Origin: an uncultured Gammaproteobacteria bacterium
Lineage (GTDB): Bacteria > Pseudomonadota > Gammaproteobacteria > Pseudomonadales > Ketobacteraceae
Assembly: GCA_913063125.1 (NCBI GenBank)
Contig: CAJXZM010000035.1
Location: 1 to 43,376, forward strand
Reading direction: 5' to 3'
Length of the DNA: 43,376 nt
In this document: positions 36,101-43,314 of the stretch, piece by piece
How positions within the stretch are numbered: position 1 is the stretch's first letter
How the letters are laid out: the number at the start of each line of letters is the position of its first letter
Notes under the pieces: generated by a model
What the model was told of the DNA's origin: nothing
The model's database searches: none
The model's input: the letters and a program-made list of their open reading frames with translations, nothing else
Translations under genes and position numbers: made by a program

Positions 36101-38290
36101 TTACCCAATATACTCACAATTTATATCATCGATATGAAATGGCGTAACACCTTTACTAATCGAAAACTCTTGATCAGCTTCTTCGCGAGTCGTTACAATA
36201 TTTCCTCTCGCGGCCGCGTGCATTTCAAATAGTTCATACAACGACAGCTTATGTGTTGAATCAACAATGGCTTCTATTCTTTCTTCAATAGAGGCTCGGT
36301 TGGATTCAATGTTGTTGCCACTCCACTGGGAATGCTTGGGTAAGCAAATGTCAGTCCAAATGGCTTTTCGCAGTTTAAGGTCAAATATAACCGGAATAAC
36401 ATTGTGACCATTAGCTCTGATGTCTATTTTTTGTTGTACCGATTTTGGACTAAAAACTTCGTTACTGTTTGGGGTAGATCGTGTCATCCAACCCGCAAAG
36501 CAGGTGTCGTGTTCTGAGAAGGTCGGTCCGCAATACACCAATACATTCATCGCCAAATAACGAGCGCCTCGTTCTACGGCTGCATCAATGGTTATGTCGA
36601 TAAATTCACAGGCGCCGTTGGGGGCAGAAGTGATATCGCCGCTATGGTAGGTTTGATACCCCCTTGATCTCAAGTTGGTGTAACTCACCTGTTCCATTAG
36701 CGAGAAGTCTTCGTTATGAAAACTTGCGCTTAAATCAATGTCGCGACCGACCCAGTACACAAAGAGACGAAGGGTATTGTCGTCACCAATCGGTAGTCGC
36801 GTGCCTCTAGCCACAGAGAACAAACCTTTAGACGCGCTACGTTGCTGAGACGGGACTGGGCAATCCATTAAGTCGGGATCAATCCATACTTTACCTAAAG
36901 GTGCTTCCTCGGAAAAACGCTTGGTTAGAGTGTGTTTAATGCCCACGATTAATGTTGCTAGCGTGTCTTTGTTTAGCGCTTTCATGTTTTTGCGTACGAT
37001 AATGGCGCGTTGTGTATTACCTTTCGGGAAAACTACACGCTTATCGATATCAAGGTTACGTCGGTGTAAATGTCCGAGTAACTGAAGCAAATTACGTGTA
37101 GGTATCTTGTCAGCAATAGATAAAAACGCATCAACAATATGGTTCTGTTGAAAGTTTGGTTGAGTGCCGTTATCGGCCTTTTGCATTAAGCGCTGTAATC
37201 GGTTTCCTTTCTTTTGGGGGGTGAGTCGCAACAGCAGGTCTAGCTTACGGCCGAACTCGCCAGGTCGAGATTTAAGCAGGTTTATAGCGGCCGGTAGGTT
37301 GTTAGTGTTGATGGCGTATTCCACGCGACCATAAAAACTTTCAAGTGCTTGGTTGTTTCTGGCCTTCTTCGCAATGGCGTATACCTTTTCTGAGTATTCG
37401 CCCACGTGTAGGTTGTGAAATAGCCGTACCCACTTGTTGCGATGACGGCCAATATCTTCTTCGTTAATAACGCGCGCCAGTTGTAATGTTAAGGTTTTGC
37501 GTAGTGAGCGTGGCAGCGAGACATATTGTACGTTTTGTGCCAGTGACACGTCGCCTTCTGATAAGTACGTAGCAATACGTAGAATGTCAGTAGCGGTTTT
37601 CACCAAGGGGCTGATGTCTTTGTCCTGCGCCAATAGAATCGCTGCTATGATGCACTTGTTCTCCGCAAAGGGGATGTCTCCTGGGAAGATAAGCTGTGTG
37701 TTGTCCACGTTTAGCATAAACCACTCAAGTGTTTGTTTGTCGTCTTCAGCGATTGAATCGTTTGACTGCAAGAGCTTTGTGAAAATAGCGTTGATCTCGG
37801 TGTTGGTGGTCAGTCCAATTTCAATGAACTTGTTGGCTTCAAATGCATAGGCCCTTGGTAGGGCGCGGTAGTTAGGAGTCCATTGTCCCGCTGACCAGTA
37901 ATGTCGAATGGCGTTGAAATATAATTCAACGTCTGAAGCGTCAATCATTTGCTCAGGAAAGTTTGGGTACATGGGTTGGTAATTAACGTGCGAACCTTTG
38001 CGTTTTTGAAGGGGGGGGATTAGCTCTTGAGCAAGGCGTGTTAACTGGACTTCGCTTAAGGTTTTTGCGGTATTTAACAGTTGCGCAGACATAATAAATC
38101 CGAGGTTCATTAGTTCGGCGTTAAGGGTTAATGCTGCCACGAAATTATCGATAGGCGCGGTGTAGATTTTGGTTTTCTCTGTTATGCCAGCGTCCAAAAT
38201 GGTGCCATCAAAAACAACGGCGTCCAGCTTGTTGAGTGCGATTGTGTTCTTGTTCAGTGTGTTTGTTGTCGTATTTCTTGTAGCGTTCAT
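36101..38290 (-). CDS. Large protein with C-terminal TerD-like domain, Y-RNA-linked
   Basis: A 729-residue soluble protein. The first ~220 residues are helical and unassigned. A middle part (about 230-360) contains ATDILRIATYLSEGDVSL, RHRNKWVRLFHNLHVGEY and SRPGEFGRKLDLLLRL. Next come a VVFPKGN segment (419-425) and VPSQQRSASKG. The region from about 480 to 650 resembles TerD: TLRLFVYWVGRDIDLSASF has the DxD-x-S pattern of TerD calcium sites, followed by SYTNLRS, HSGDITSAPNGACEFIDI and GARYLAMNVLVY. TerD-like domains belong to chemical-stress systems. No vWA or TROVE domain is apparent. AAGG lies about 9 nt before the ATG. The structured RNA and sigma-54 promoter lie upstream on the same strand, so it is probably co-transcribed with the RNA. 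The function is unknown. Confidence 0.7.
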   Translation of the reverse strand: MNATRNTTTNTLNKNTIALNKLDAVVFDGTILDAGITEKTKIYTAPIDNFVAALTLNAELMNLGFIMSAQLLNTAKTLSEVQLTRLAQELIPPLQKRKGSHVNYQPMYPNFPEQMIDASDVELYFNAIRHYWSAGQWTPNYRALPRAYAFEANKFIEIGLTTNTEINAIFTKLLQSNDSIAEDDKQTLEWFMLNVDNTQLIFPGDIPFAENKCIIAAILLAQDKDISPLVKTATDILRIATYLSEGDVSLAQNVQYVSLPRSLRKTLTLQLARVINEEDIGRHRNKWVRLFHNLHVGEYSEKVYAIAKKARNNQALESFYGRVEYAINTNNLPAAINLLKSRPGEFGRKLDLLLRLTPQKKGNRLQRLMQKADNGTQPNFQQNHIVDAFLSIADKIPTRNLLQLLGHLHRRNLDIDKRVVFPKGNTQRAIIVRKNMKALNKDTLATLIVGIKHTLTKRFSEEAPLGKVWIDPDLMDCPVPSQQRSASKGLFSVARGTRLPIGDDNTLRLFVYWVGRDIDLSASFHNEDFSLMEQVSYTNLRSRGYQTYHSGDITSAPNGACEFIDITIDAAVERGARYLAMNVLVYCGPTFSEHDTCFAGWMTRSTPNSNEVFSPKSVQQKIDIRANGHNVIPVIFDLKLRKAIWTDICLPKHSQWSGNNIESNRASIEERIEAIVDSTHKLSLYELFEMHAAARGNIVTTREEADQEFSISKGVTPFHIDDINCEYIG

Positions 38291-38387
38291 GATTTGTGCC
38301 TTATTGATAAATATAAGAGAGCGACAGGGCTAATTTTTATAGTTTGTTAGAAGGAAGCACCTGTCATAGCCTATAAAGTGAGGGGAG

Positions 38388-38509
38388 TAGAAAACCTGAT
38401 TTACGCTAGAGCTCTACCAACTGAGCTACAGTTGCCGAAACAACTGGCTGGACTCGAACCAGCGACCACTAGATTAGGATAAGTAGAAGGAAGGTTTTCT
38501 ATAGCCTCG
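38388..38509 (-). ncRNA. YrlA-like noncoding RNA with permuted tRNA-like module
   Basis: Read on the minus strand, a canonical T-arm (stem 38463-38459 with 38451-38447, loop TTCGAGT) comes first. Then follows an acceptor-like 7-bp stem (38446-38440 with 38435-38429) closed by a TTCG loop, then bases TA and a canonical D-arm (GCTC, AGTTGGTA, GAGC; 38426-38411). The order is inverted relative to a tRNA, so the 5' and 3' ends emerge at the anticodon stem (CTAG 38472-38469 with CTAG 38409-38406). They continue to a 10-bp outer stem (38501-38492 with 38397-38388). A five-base variable region (TGGTC) fits. This is the architecture reported for bacterial YrlA Y RNAs, which mimic tRNA and bind Ro60/Rsr. 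It begins at the predicted sigma-54 start, and its last stem lies 97 bp before the TerD-like gene. Confidence 0.75.
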
Positions 38510-38519
38510 ATTAATATAT

Positions 38520-38536
38520 TGCGCGAATTGTGCCAA
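38520..38536 (-). promoter_or_regulatory. Sigma-54 (-24/-12) promoter
   Basis: On the minus strand TTGGCACAATTCGCGCA carries GG and GC with the exact 10-bp spacing and a perfect TTGGCAC -24 box. Only the TT of the TTGC half (here CGGC-type) and one spacer position deviate from YTGGCACGRNNNTTGCW. Transcription would start near 38509, immediately before the outer stem of the structured RNA. Sigma-54 promoters need an enhancer-binding activator, which is not in the window. Confidence 0.75.
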
Positions 38537-38562
38537 GTTAAAAATTTCCTTCATGCTATTTA

Positions 38563-38575
38563 TAACTTATTGATA
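38563..38575 (-). promoter_or_regulatory. IHF-binding consensus site
   Basis: The minus strand reads TATCAATAAGTTA, an exact match to the IHF consensus WATCAANNNNTTR. It lies about 30-40 bp upstream of the -24 box, where IHF usually bends DNA to bring a distant activator to sigma-54 polymerase. Confidence 0.6.
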
Positions 38576-38582
38576 AATATAG

Positions 38583-38657
38583 AATAAATATTTATTATTG
38601 GTCGCTGGCACCTTTCTTATTTTAATGAGAAAGTATCATGATAAATAGATATATATC
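38583..38657. promoter_or_regulatory. Cluster of palindromes upstream of the sigma-54 promoter
   Basis: Candidate activator sites: a perfect 14-bp palindrome AATAAATATTTATT (38583-38596), TATCATGATA (38634-38643) and GATATATATC (38648-38657). A near-perfect hairpin, CTTTCTTA with TGAGAAAG (38612-38633), lies among them. A 10-bp copy of the RNA's T-arm flank, TGGTCGCTGG, occurs at 38599-38608 on the opposite strand. Any of these could be the upstream activating sequence; AT-richness makes chance palindromes likely. Confidence 0.35.
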
Positions 38658-39089
38658 TAAAAGGATATTTCTCTATTTGGGTGGTATGGCGAGTAAATGG
38701 AGGGTTGCTTCATACGCATTCTGATAGCGGGGTGAATCTGAACTACGTTTAGTGCGCTATTTTCAATAATGCTACTGCAGCATCCCGACGCAAATCCTCT
38801 TTAATTGTTTGCTAATTCGCGCAATGTTCATTTAACCAGTGTGATAAAGTTTGAGGGGGTATGCCCTGCTGGCTTCGGCCTTTCTATGCTAAGTCTCGTT
38901 TTGCTCGTGAAAATTCATGCTGGCTCAGCATTTTTTTCTAAAATTGTTGCTATTCTCGTTATTAGTATGGCAACACAAGCCGCTACTAATGAATATGTTT
39001 TGAAACCTGCGATTGAACATCGCCTTAATAATGCTGAAAAAGTTACAATCGAAGGCGGTTGAGTAATCATTGAATAGACGTTGTTGTAG
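38658..39089. other. Unassigned region between RNA locus and IS66 element
   Basis: No recognised gene. A plus-strand frame from ATG 38886 to 39062 (58 codons; open back to a TTG at 38805) encodes one hydrophobic segment and a polar tail (ATNEYVLKPAIEHRLNNAEK). It has no clear ribosome site. It could be a small membrane protein or a remnant cut off by the IS. Confidence 0.25.
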
Positions 39090-39170
39090 GTAAGCGATCC
39101 ACGAACACCATTCTAGCATAACCCCTCTCCAGGAATCATAGTAACGACCTCAACTAAACTGGAGGTGCGT

Positions 39171-39491
39171 ATGAACCAAAATCAATGGAAAGCTCACGTA
39201 GAGGCGTGTAACGCGAGTGGACTAAGCAAAAGTAAATATGCGAAGCAGCATGACCTCGTTTATCACAATTTCATCTATTGGTCCCAAAAACTCGCCAAGA
39301 AATCAGTCAACGACTTTGTCCCTGTAACCGTCAAACCGACAAAGTCTGCTGACGTCATTGCTAAATCCATGCCCGTGAAAGCTGCTAACGAAATATTGGG
39401 CGTAGTAGAATTCCCGAACGGCGCTAGACTAGTCATCCATAGTTCTGATTTGATTGCGCAGCTAACTGTCCTACTGACAGGCAAGGTGTGA
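39171..39491 (+). CDS. tnpA: IS66 accessory protein TnpA
   Basis: A 106-residue protein with an N-terminal helix-turn-helix-like motif typical of IS66 OrfA (WKAHVEACNASGLSKSKYAKQH and the YHNFIYWSQKL helix), followed by a variable linker and the conserved EFPNGARLVIHS strand. It is required with TnpB for efficient IS66 transposition. GGAGG lies 5 nt before ATG 39171. Three bases separate it from tnpB. Confidence 0.85.
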   Translation: MNQNQWKAHVEACNASGLSKSKYAKQHDLVYHNFIYWSQKLAKKSVNDFVPVTVKPTKSADVIAKSMPVKAANEILGVVEFPNGARLVIHSSDLIAQLTVLLTGKV

Positions 39492-39494
39492 CAC

Positions 39495-39845
39495 ATGTGG
39501 TTACCCTCTAATGCCAATGTTTGGCTTTATCGCACGCCTGTCGATTTCAGAAAGCAGATCGATGGTCTCGTGTTATTGGTTGCCGATACTTTGCAGAAAA
39601 ACCCGACGTCAGGACAACTTTTTGTCTTTCGCAATCGCCATGCGGACAAAATTAAAATGTTGTTTTGGGAAGATAACGGGTTTTGGCTCTTGTACAAGCG
39701 TTATAAAAAATCACGCTTTAAATTCCCACCCATTGTTGATGAAGCAATGGAGCTTTCGATGCCTGAATTACAGTGGTTATTATCCGGTATTGATTACACT
39801 CGACACACGCCGCCTGAAAAATTATTTGTTACGCAATTCATGTGA
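39495..39845 (+). CDS. tnpB: IS66 accessory protein TnpB (Orf2)
   Basis: A 116-residue protein nearly matching the IS66 Orf2 consensus: VWLYRTPVDFRKQIDGL near the start, then GQLFVFRNRHADKIKMLFWE, GFWLLYKR and a C-terminal LQWLLSGID. It is of normal length with no interruption. Its biochemical role in transposition is not established. Confidence 0.93.
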   Translation: MWLPSNANVWLYRTPVDFRKQIDGLVLLVADTLQKNPTSGQLFVFRNRHADKIKMLFWEDNGFWLLYKRYKKSRFKFPPIVDEAMELSMPELQWLLSGIDYTRHTPPEKLFVTQFM

Positions 39846-39910
39846 TCAGTACGCTCTTATACCGGTCGTTTTTGGTATAATTACCACCACAATAAGTCGC
39901 GATACGAACC

Positions 39911-41476
39911 ATGCTTACGTCTAAAAAAACACTCCAACTACAGGTCGAAGACCTCATGCAAGAGCGTGATGTGTTGCTTGAGAAGTGCAAGCAGTCAGAA
40001 GAAGCCTATACCGTGTTAATGCATCAACTCAAGGAGATGCTGCGCCATCGGTTCGGCCAGAAATTCGAGCGTTATGTGGATTCTGATAACCCTCAGTTAT
40101 CGCTGTATGACGACAACGTGATTGACGAAGAGATAGTGGCTCCAGAACTGGATGACAATGTCGTCGATATTCAGTCGCATCAACGCCGCAAAAAAGCGGA
40201 AAAAGGATTTGCTGATCACCTGCCGAGGAAAGAGGTGACTATCCCTGTTGCCCAACACGATAAAACCTGTGAGTGCGGCTGTCAGAAAAAGGTGATCAGC
40301 CACGCTGTCCACGAACGGCTCAATTACCTTCCCCCTGTGTATGAAGTTATCATTGAACGCCGCGAGATTGTAGCCTGTCCTAAAGGGTGTGAAGGCGAAA
40401 TGGTTACCGCCGACAAACCGAAGCACATCCTTCCAAAAGCCAAGTTCACTGCGTCGGTATTAGCACACATTATTGTGAGCAAGTTTGATGATCGCCAACC
40501 ATTCTATCATTTAGAGAAAAAATCCAAGAAACGTGCAGATTTTACCCTGTCACGACAAACTATGGCCCGTGCCACGATCGAATGCAGCGATGCATTACAA
40601 CCTCTTGTCAATTTAATGAAGGATCAGGTGATTGATTACGATGTTGGAGCGCTCGATGCCACCACACTACAGGTATTGAATGAACCTGGGCGTCCGGCTA
40701 CCCGAAAATCCTATGTGTACCTGTTTAGAGGTGGTACACCCGGAAAAGAGGCCGTGTTGTATGAATACAATGCGACGGATCACAAGCATTTTGTGAATGA
40801 TTGGTTTGCCGGTTTTAGTGGCACGCTTCATTGTGACTGCGACCCCTTCTTCGATTTGCTATTTACACCCAGTGGCGTGAATCCCAGCTTTTGCAACGCC
40901 CATGCAAGGCGTAAATTTGAGCCCATCGCGAATGCGACCCAAGGTAATGGTTTGGCGAAGCAGGCAATGGCCTTCTATAAGCGAATCTATCGCATCGAGC
41001 GACATGCAAAGAACGAGAAGATGAGCGCAATCCAACGGAACGATCTGCGTCAGCAGCGAACCAAGCCTATTATGGAAGAATTTAAACAATGGCTTGATGA
41101 TCATTACCCGACCGTACTGCCGAAATCACCGCTAGGCCGAGCTTTTGCCTATTGCCTGAAACACTGGGACGGGCTGTGTGAATTTCTCAATGATGGTCGT
41201 TTGGAGGCAGGTAACAATCTTACGGAGCAGGAGATTAAACCGTTCGTCATTGCGAGGAAGAACTTTATGTTTGCTAACTCTGTCGATGGAGCCAAAGCCT
41301 TGTGTTTACACTTTAGTTTGATAAGGACAGCGAAGCGTCATCAACTCGATCCTTATCGATATTATGTCAAAGTCTTGGAAGCTATACCTCACTGCGAGAC
41401 GATTGAAGATTATGAAGCGTTACTGCCATGGAATATTGATTTGGAAAAAGTTGGTACGGTTGAGCAAGCGGCATAA
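39911..41476 (+). CDS. tnpC: IS66 transposase TnpC (DDE)
   Basis: A 521-residue, apparently full-length transposase. It has an N-terminal leucine-zipper-like coiled coil (about 5-45), a zinc-binding domain with CECGC and CPKGCEGE, then the DDE catalytic core with the first Asp in DVGALDATTLQVL, a second in HCDCDPF and the Glu in NNLTEQEIKPFVIARKNFMF. FCNAHARRKFE is the usual IS66 core segment. With tnpA and tnpB intact the element could still supply transposase. Confidence 0.93.
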   Translation: MLTSKKTLQLQVEDLMQERDVLLEKCKQSEEAYTVLMHQLKEMLRHRFGQKFERYVDSDNPQLSLYDDNVIDEEIVAPELDDNVVDIQSHQRRKKAEKGFADHLPRKEVTIPVAQHDKTCECGCQKKVISHAVHERLNYLPPVYEVIIERREIVACPKGCEGEMVTADKPKHILPKAKFTASVLAHIIVSKFDDRQPFYHLEKKSKKRADFTLSRQTMARATIECSDALQPLVNLMKDQVIDYDVGALDATTLQVLNEPGRPATRKSYVYLFRGGTPGKEAVLYEYNATDHKHFVNDWFAGFSGTLHCDCDPFFDLLFTPSGVNPSFCNAHARRKFEPIANATQGNGLAKQAMAFYKRIYRIERHAKNEKMSAIQRNDLRQQRTKPIMEEFKQWLDDHYPTVLPKSPLGRAFAYCLKHWDGLCEFLNDGRLEAGNNLTEQEIKPFVIARKNFMFANSVDGAKALCLHFSLIRTAKRHQLDPYRYYVKVLEAIPHCETIEDYEALLPWNIDLEKVGTVEQAA

Positions 41477-41703
41477 TGCGGTTGGGGATATTTTGTACAA
41501 TCTTAGGGGTTGATACGGTAAAAAAACTTTGGACACTGTGTTTTTATAAGACTATAAAATAGGAGCTAAAACCAAGAATGGTCAATATAGACCCAGGGAT
41601 TTGTGGCTAGATGTAGGAATAAAGTGTCTATATTTGGAAAAGTTTACCAGATCTGGATATTCGTTATATTAAGCTGTTATGGGATTTCAAGAGACAATAT
41701 AAT

Positions 41704-42204
41704 ATGCCAACATTTTCAGTTGAGTTGAGTTCGCTCTGGAGGAAACGAAGAAAAGCTATCGGACGCGATCTAACAGCAGAGGAAGGAACTGTACTCGAAG
41801 GTGAACTATTTGAAATTTGGATTCAAGATAAGAGGTACGATGATCTAATTCGTTATGTACTTCACTCCTTTGGCCGGGATGGAGGTCAAATTGAAATCGC
41901 CATATTGGGACACGCCTTAACTGAGTCTAATGATATTGAACGTATCCATAAGCTTTTTCGATCGTTACTTTCTCGGCGTTTAAGAGGATATTGGGAGTTT
42001 TGGCCTGAAGCTAAAGATGGGCACATCGGATGTATGTTTCAAGCAGCAAAGCATATGTCAGACACAATGGAAATATATGTAGAATATTTCGTACGCTTAA
42101 ATAAAGCTGGATTAGAGCAAGAGCAGGAACTTATTAGAAAAGAAATGCTACATTTTCAAAAGCGTGAATTGCCAAAGAGTTTTAAGCCCGGTGGCCTTCA
42201 ATAA
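41704..42204 (+). CDS. Hypothetical protein in an integron-type gene cassette
   Basis: A 166-residue soluble, charged, mostly helical protein. I recognise no family. Noticeable segments are LSSLWRKRRKAIGRDLTAEE, RYDDLIRYVLHSFGRDGGQI and CMFQAAKHMSDTMEIYVEYF. The attC-like site begins 13 bp after the stop, the usual spacing for a mobile cassette. Upstream (41477-41703) I see a possible cassette start at CGTTATA (41662-41668 region) but no full attC. A weak AAGAGA precedes the ATG. Confidence 0.6.
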   Translation: MPTFSVELSSLWRKRRKAIGRDLTAEEGTVLEGELFEIWIQDKRYDDLIRYVLHSFGRDGGQIEIAILGHALTESNDIERIHKLFRSLLSRRLRGYWEFWPEAKDGHIGCMFQAAKHMSDTMEIYVEYFVRLNKAGLEQEQELIRKEMLHFQKRELPKSFKPGGLQ

Positions 42205-42217
42205 ATTAAAGATTAAG

Positions 42218-42339
42218 GTATAACCAGCATATCCAGAGCGAATTGTAATGTTTGTGCGCCTTTATGCCCACTCCGCTGGCGCTCCATTCTTGCATAAATT
42301 CGCCCAAACATTACAATCGCCTGATAGTTGGCGTTATAA
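42218..42339 (+). repeat. Integron attC-like recombination site
   Basis: A 122-bp imperfect palindrome starts with GTATAAC and ends with GTTATAA, like Vibrio VCR ends. The arms pair well: TTGTAATGTTTGTGCG (from 42243) with CGCCCAAACATTACAA (42301-42316), then TTTATGC (42261-42267) with GCATAAA (42292-42298), with only three mismatches over 25 positions. Unpaired extra bases lie near the ends, as expected for the extrahelical bases that orient attC. The loop holds CCACTCCGCTGGCGCTCC. It follows the hypothetical gene directly and is followed by vapC. Confidence 0.75.
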
Positions 42340-42340
42340 T

Positions 42341-42736
42341 TTACGTCCAATCTTCTAGAGTTAAGTCAGGTACTCTAGAAAACTCTTTTGTGTTGTTTGT
42401 TACCAGAACAGAATCTATGCTTCGAGAGTGTGCAGCAATTAGAAGATCATTGTTTCCAATAGTATTTCCTTCTCTTTTCAAGAGTGCACGTATAGCTCCG
42501 TAATGTCTGGCTGCTTCTTCATCCCAAGGGTCAATTAAAATTCTTTGCGTAAAATCATCAAGCTGTTCCCATCGTTTCTCGCGTAGATGTGCGTCGCCAT
42601 TTTCGATGCCAAAACAAAGTTCTCCAAATGTTACCGATGAAATACAAATGTTTTTAATAGCCTTGAACTTTCTTTTAGCTTTTTCTGGTCTGTTTTTTAA
42701 AACAAAAATGCAGGTGTTGGTATCAAGCATGTACAT
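42341..42736 (-). CDS. vapC: VapC toxin, PIN-domain ribonuclease
   Basis: A 131-residue PIN-domain endoribonuclease that cleaves tRNA or rRNA sites and arrests growth when its antitoxin is lost. Catalytic acids are Asp5 (MLDTN), Glu39 (SSVTFGEL) and Asp97 (NNDLLIAAHS), with the closing TNN motif at 113-115 and the family ending EDW. It overlaps vapB by one base, so the pair is translationally coupled. It is oriented against the cassette gene and has its own promoter side, as is common for toxin-antitoxin cassettes in chromosomal integrons. Confidence 0.93.
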   Translation of the reverse strand: MYMLDTNTCIFVLKNRPEKAKRKFKAIKNICISSVTFGELCFGIENGDAHLREKRWEQLDDFTQRILIDPWDEEAARHYGAIRALLKREGNTIGNNDLLIAAHSRSIDSVLVTNNTKEFSRVPDLTLEDWT

Positions 42737-42972
42737 TAAAAGAAATCCCTTTCTTGTGGTTGCTCATCGTCGCGTTGATTCAGGAAATCGTCGCCGAAAG
42801 CTGATGTCTGATTAAAGAAATCATCCCAGGATGATTGCTTGGGAGATATAACAACTTCCTCACCCTGTCTACGAACATAAACTTCATCGCAATTAAATCT
42901 GTATTCTTTAGGCAACCTTACGGCTTGGCTTCGACCGTTCATGAATATTTTTGCAGTATGTGTGATCATCAT
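42736..42972 (-). CDS. vapB: VapB antitoxin (SpoVT/AbrB-type)
   Basis: A 78-residue antitoxin. The N-terminal swapped-hairpin DNA-binding domain is seen in AKIFMNGRSQAVRLPKEYRF and GEEVVISPK. The C-terminal acidic and aromatic tail (WDDFFNQTSAFGDDFLN) should wrap the toxin's active site. It starts at 42972 with AGG upstream and precedes vapC. With VapC it probably represses its own promoter at the inverted repeat just upstream. Confidence 0.92.
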   Translation of the reverse strand: MMITHTAKIFMNGRSQAVRLPKEYRFNCDEVYVRRQGEEVVISPKQSSWDDFFNQTSAFGDDFLNQRDDEQPQERDFF

Positions 42973-42991
42973 GGAATACCTATGTGACTGA

Positions 42992-43011
42992 TATATACCA
43001 AGTAGTATATA
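42992..43011. promoter_or_regulatory. Putative VapBC operator
   Basis: TATATAC (42992-42998) and GTATATA (43005-43011) form a perfect inverted repeat with a 6-bp spacer, 20-39 bp upstream of vapB. Position and symmetry fit autoregulation by the VapBC complex and probably overlap the promoter. Confidence 0.6.
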
Positions 43012-43314
43012 CTAAATGCGTGCTTTTTGGAGTAATTTGGGTAGTTTTGTTTATGCTTCGTCATATTTACGGGTGTTTGGGGCTGAGATTCATAACCTTT
43101 TGAATTTAATGGATATAATGGCTCTCATTTTGAGGAAGGGATTGAGTGATATGTGGAAGCGTAAACATTTCCACAGACGGAACAGGGACTATGTTTGACC
43201 TAACGCGTTGATTTAGTGGCGAAAACGGAGGATAGTTGGGCTTTATTGAAATCATGATATGTGGAATGGAGTTTTGGTTACGCGTTCACATATACAGCTG
43301 TTATTGGTAATTCA
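43012..43314. other. Unassigned accessory region upstream of vapBC
   Basis: No recognised gene. A plus-strand 60-codon frame (43016-43198) has no family resemblance. A hairpin TGTGGAA with TTCCACA (43152-43175) is present. A second attC would be expected here if vapBC is a cassette, but no convincing one is seen. Confidence 0.3.

Larger units (their letters stand above)
39090..41510 (+). mobile_element. IS66-family insertion sequence
   Basis: Three genes in IS66 order (tnpA, tnpB, tnpC) form one plus-strand unit. The likely left end begins GTAAGCG at 39090, the usual IS66 terminus, about 80 bp before tnpA. I could not find the matching inverted copy (CGCTTAC) or a target duplication after tnpC, so the right boundary is approximate and the element may be incomplete on that side. 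Confidence 0.75.

Noticed and set aside
38404..38470. A normal tRNA gene on the minus strand, suggested by perfect D-arm and T-arm sequences.
   Set aside because: The arms are in the wrong order, there is no anticodon loop between them and the acceptor strands are joined by a four-base loop, so it is not a standard tRNA.
38605..38621. A second sigma-54 promoter on the plus strand (CTGGCACC...).
   Set aside because: The -24 half matches, but the -12 position lacks the required GC.
38805..39062. A small membrane protein gene with TTG start.
   Set aside because: No ribosome site, no family match and a rare start codon; kept only as a note in the unassigned region.
43198..43241. A second attC (ACCTAAC ... 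GTTGGGC) after vapB; it shares GATAGTTGG with the real attC arm.
   Set aside because: Only 44 bp long and the two ends and arms are not complementary, so it cannot fold like an attC. It could be a degraded one.
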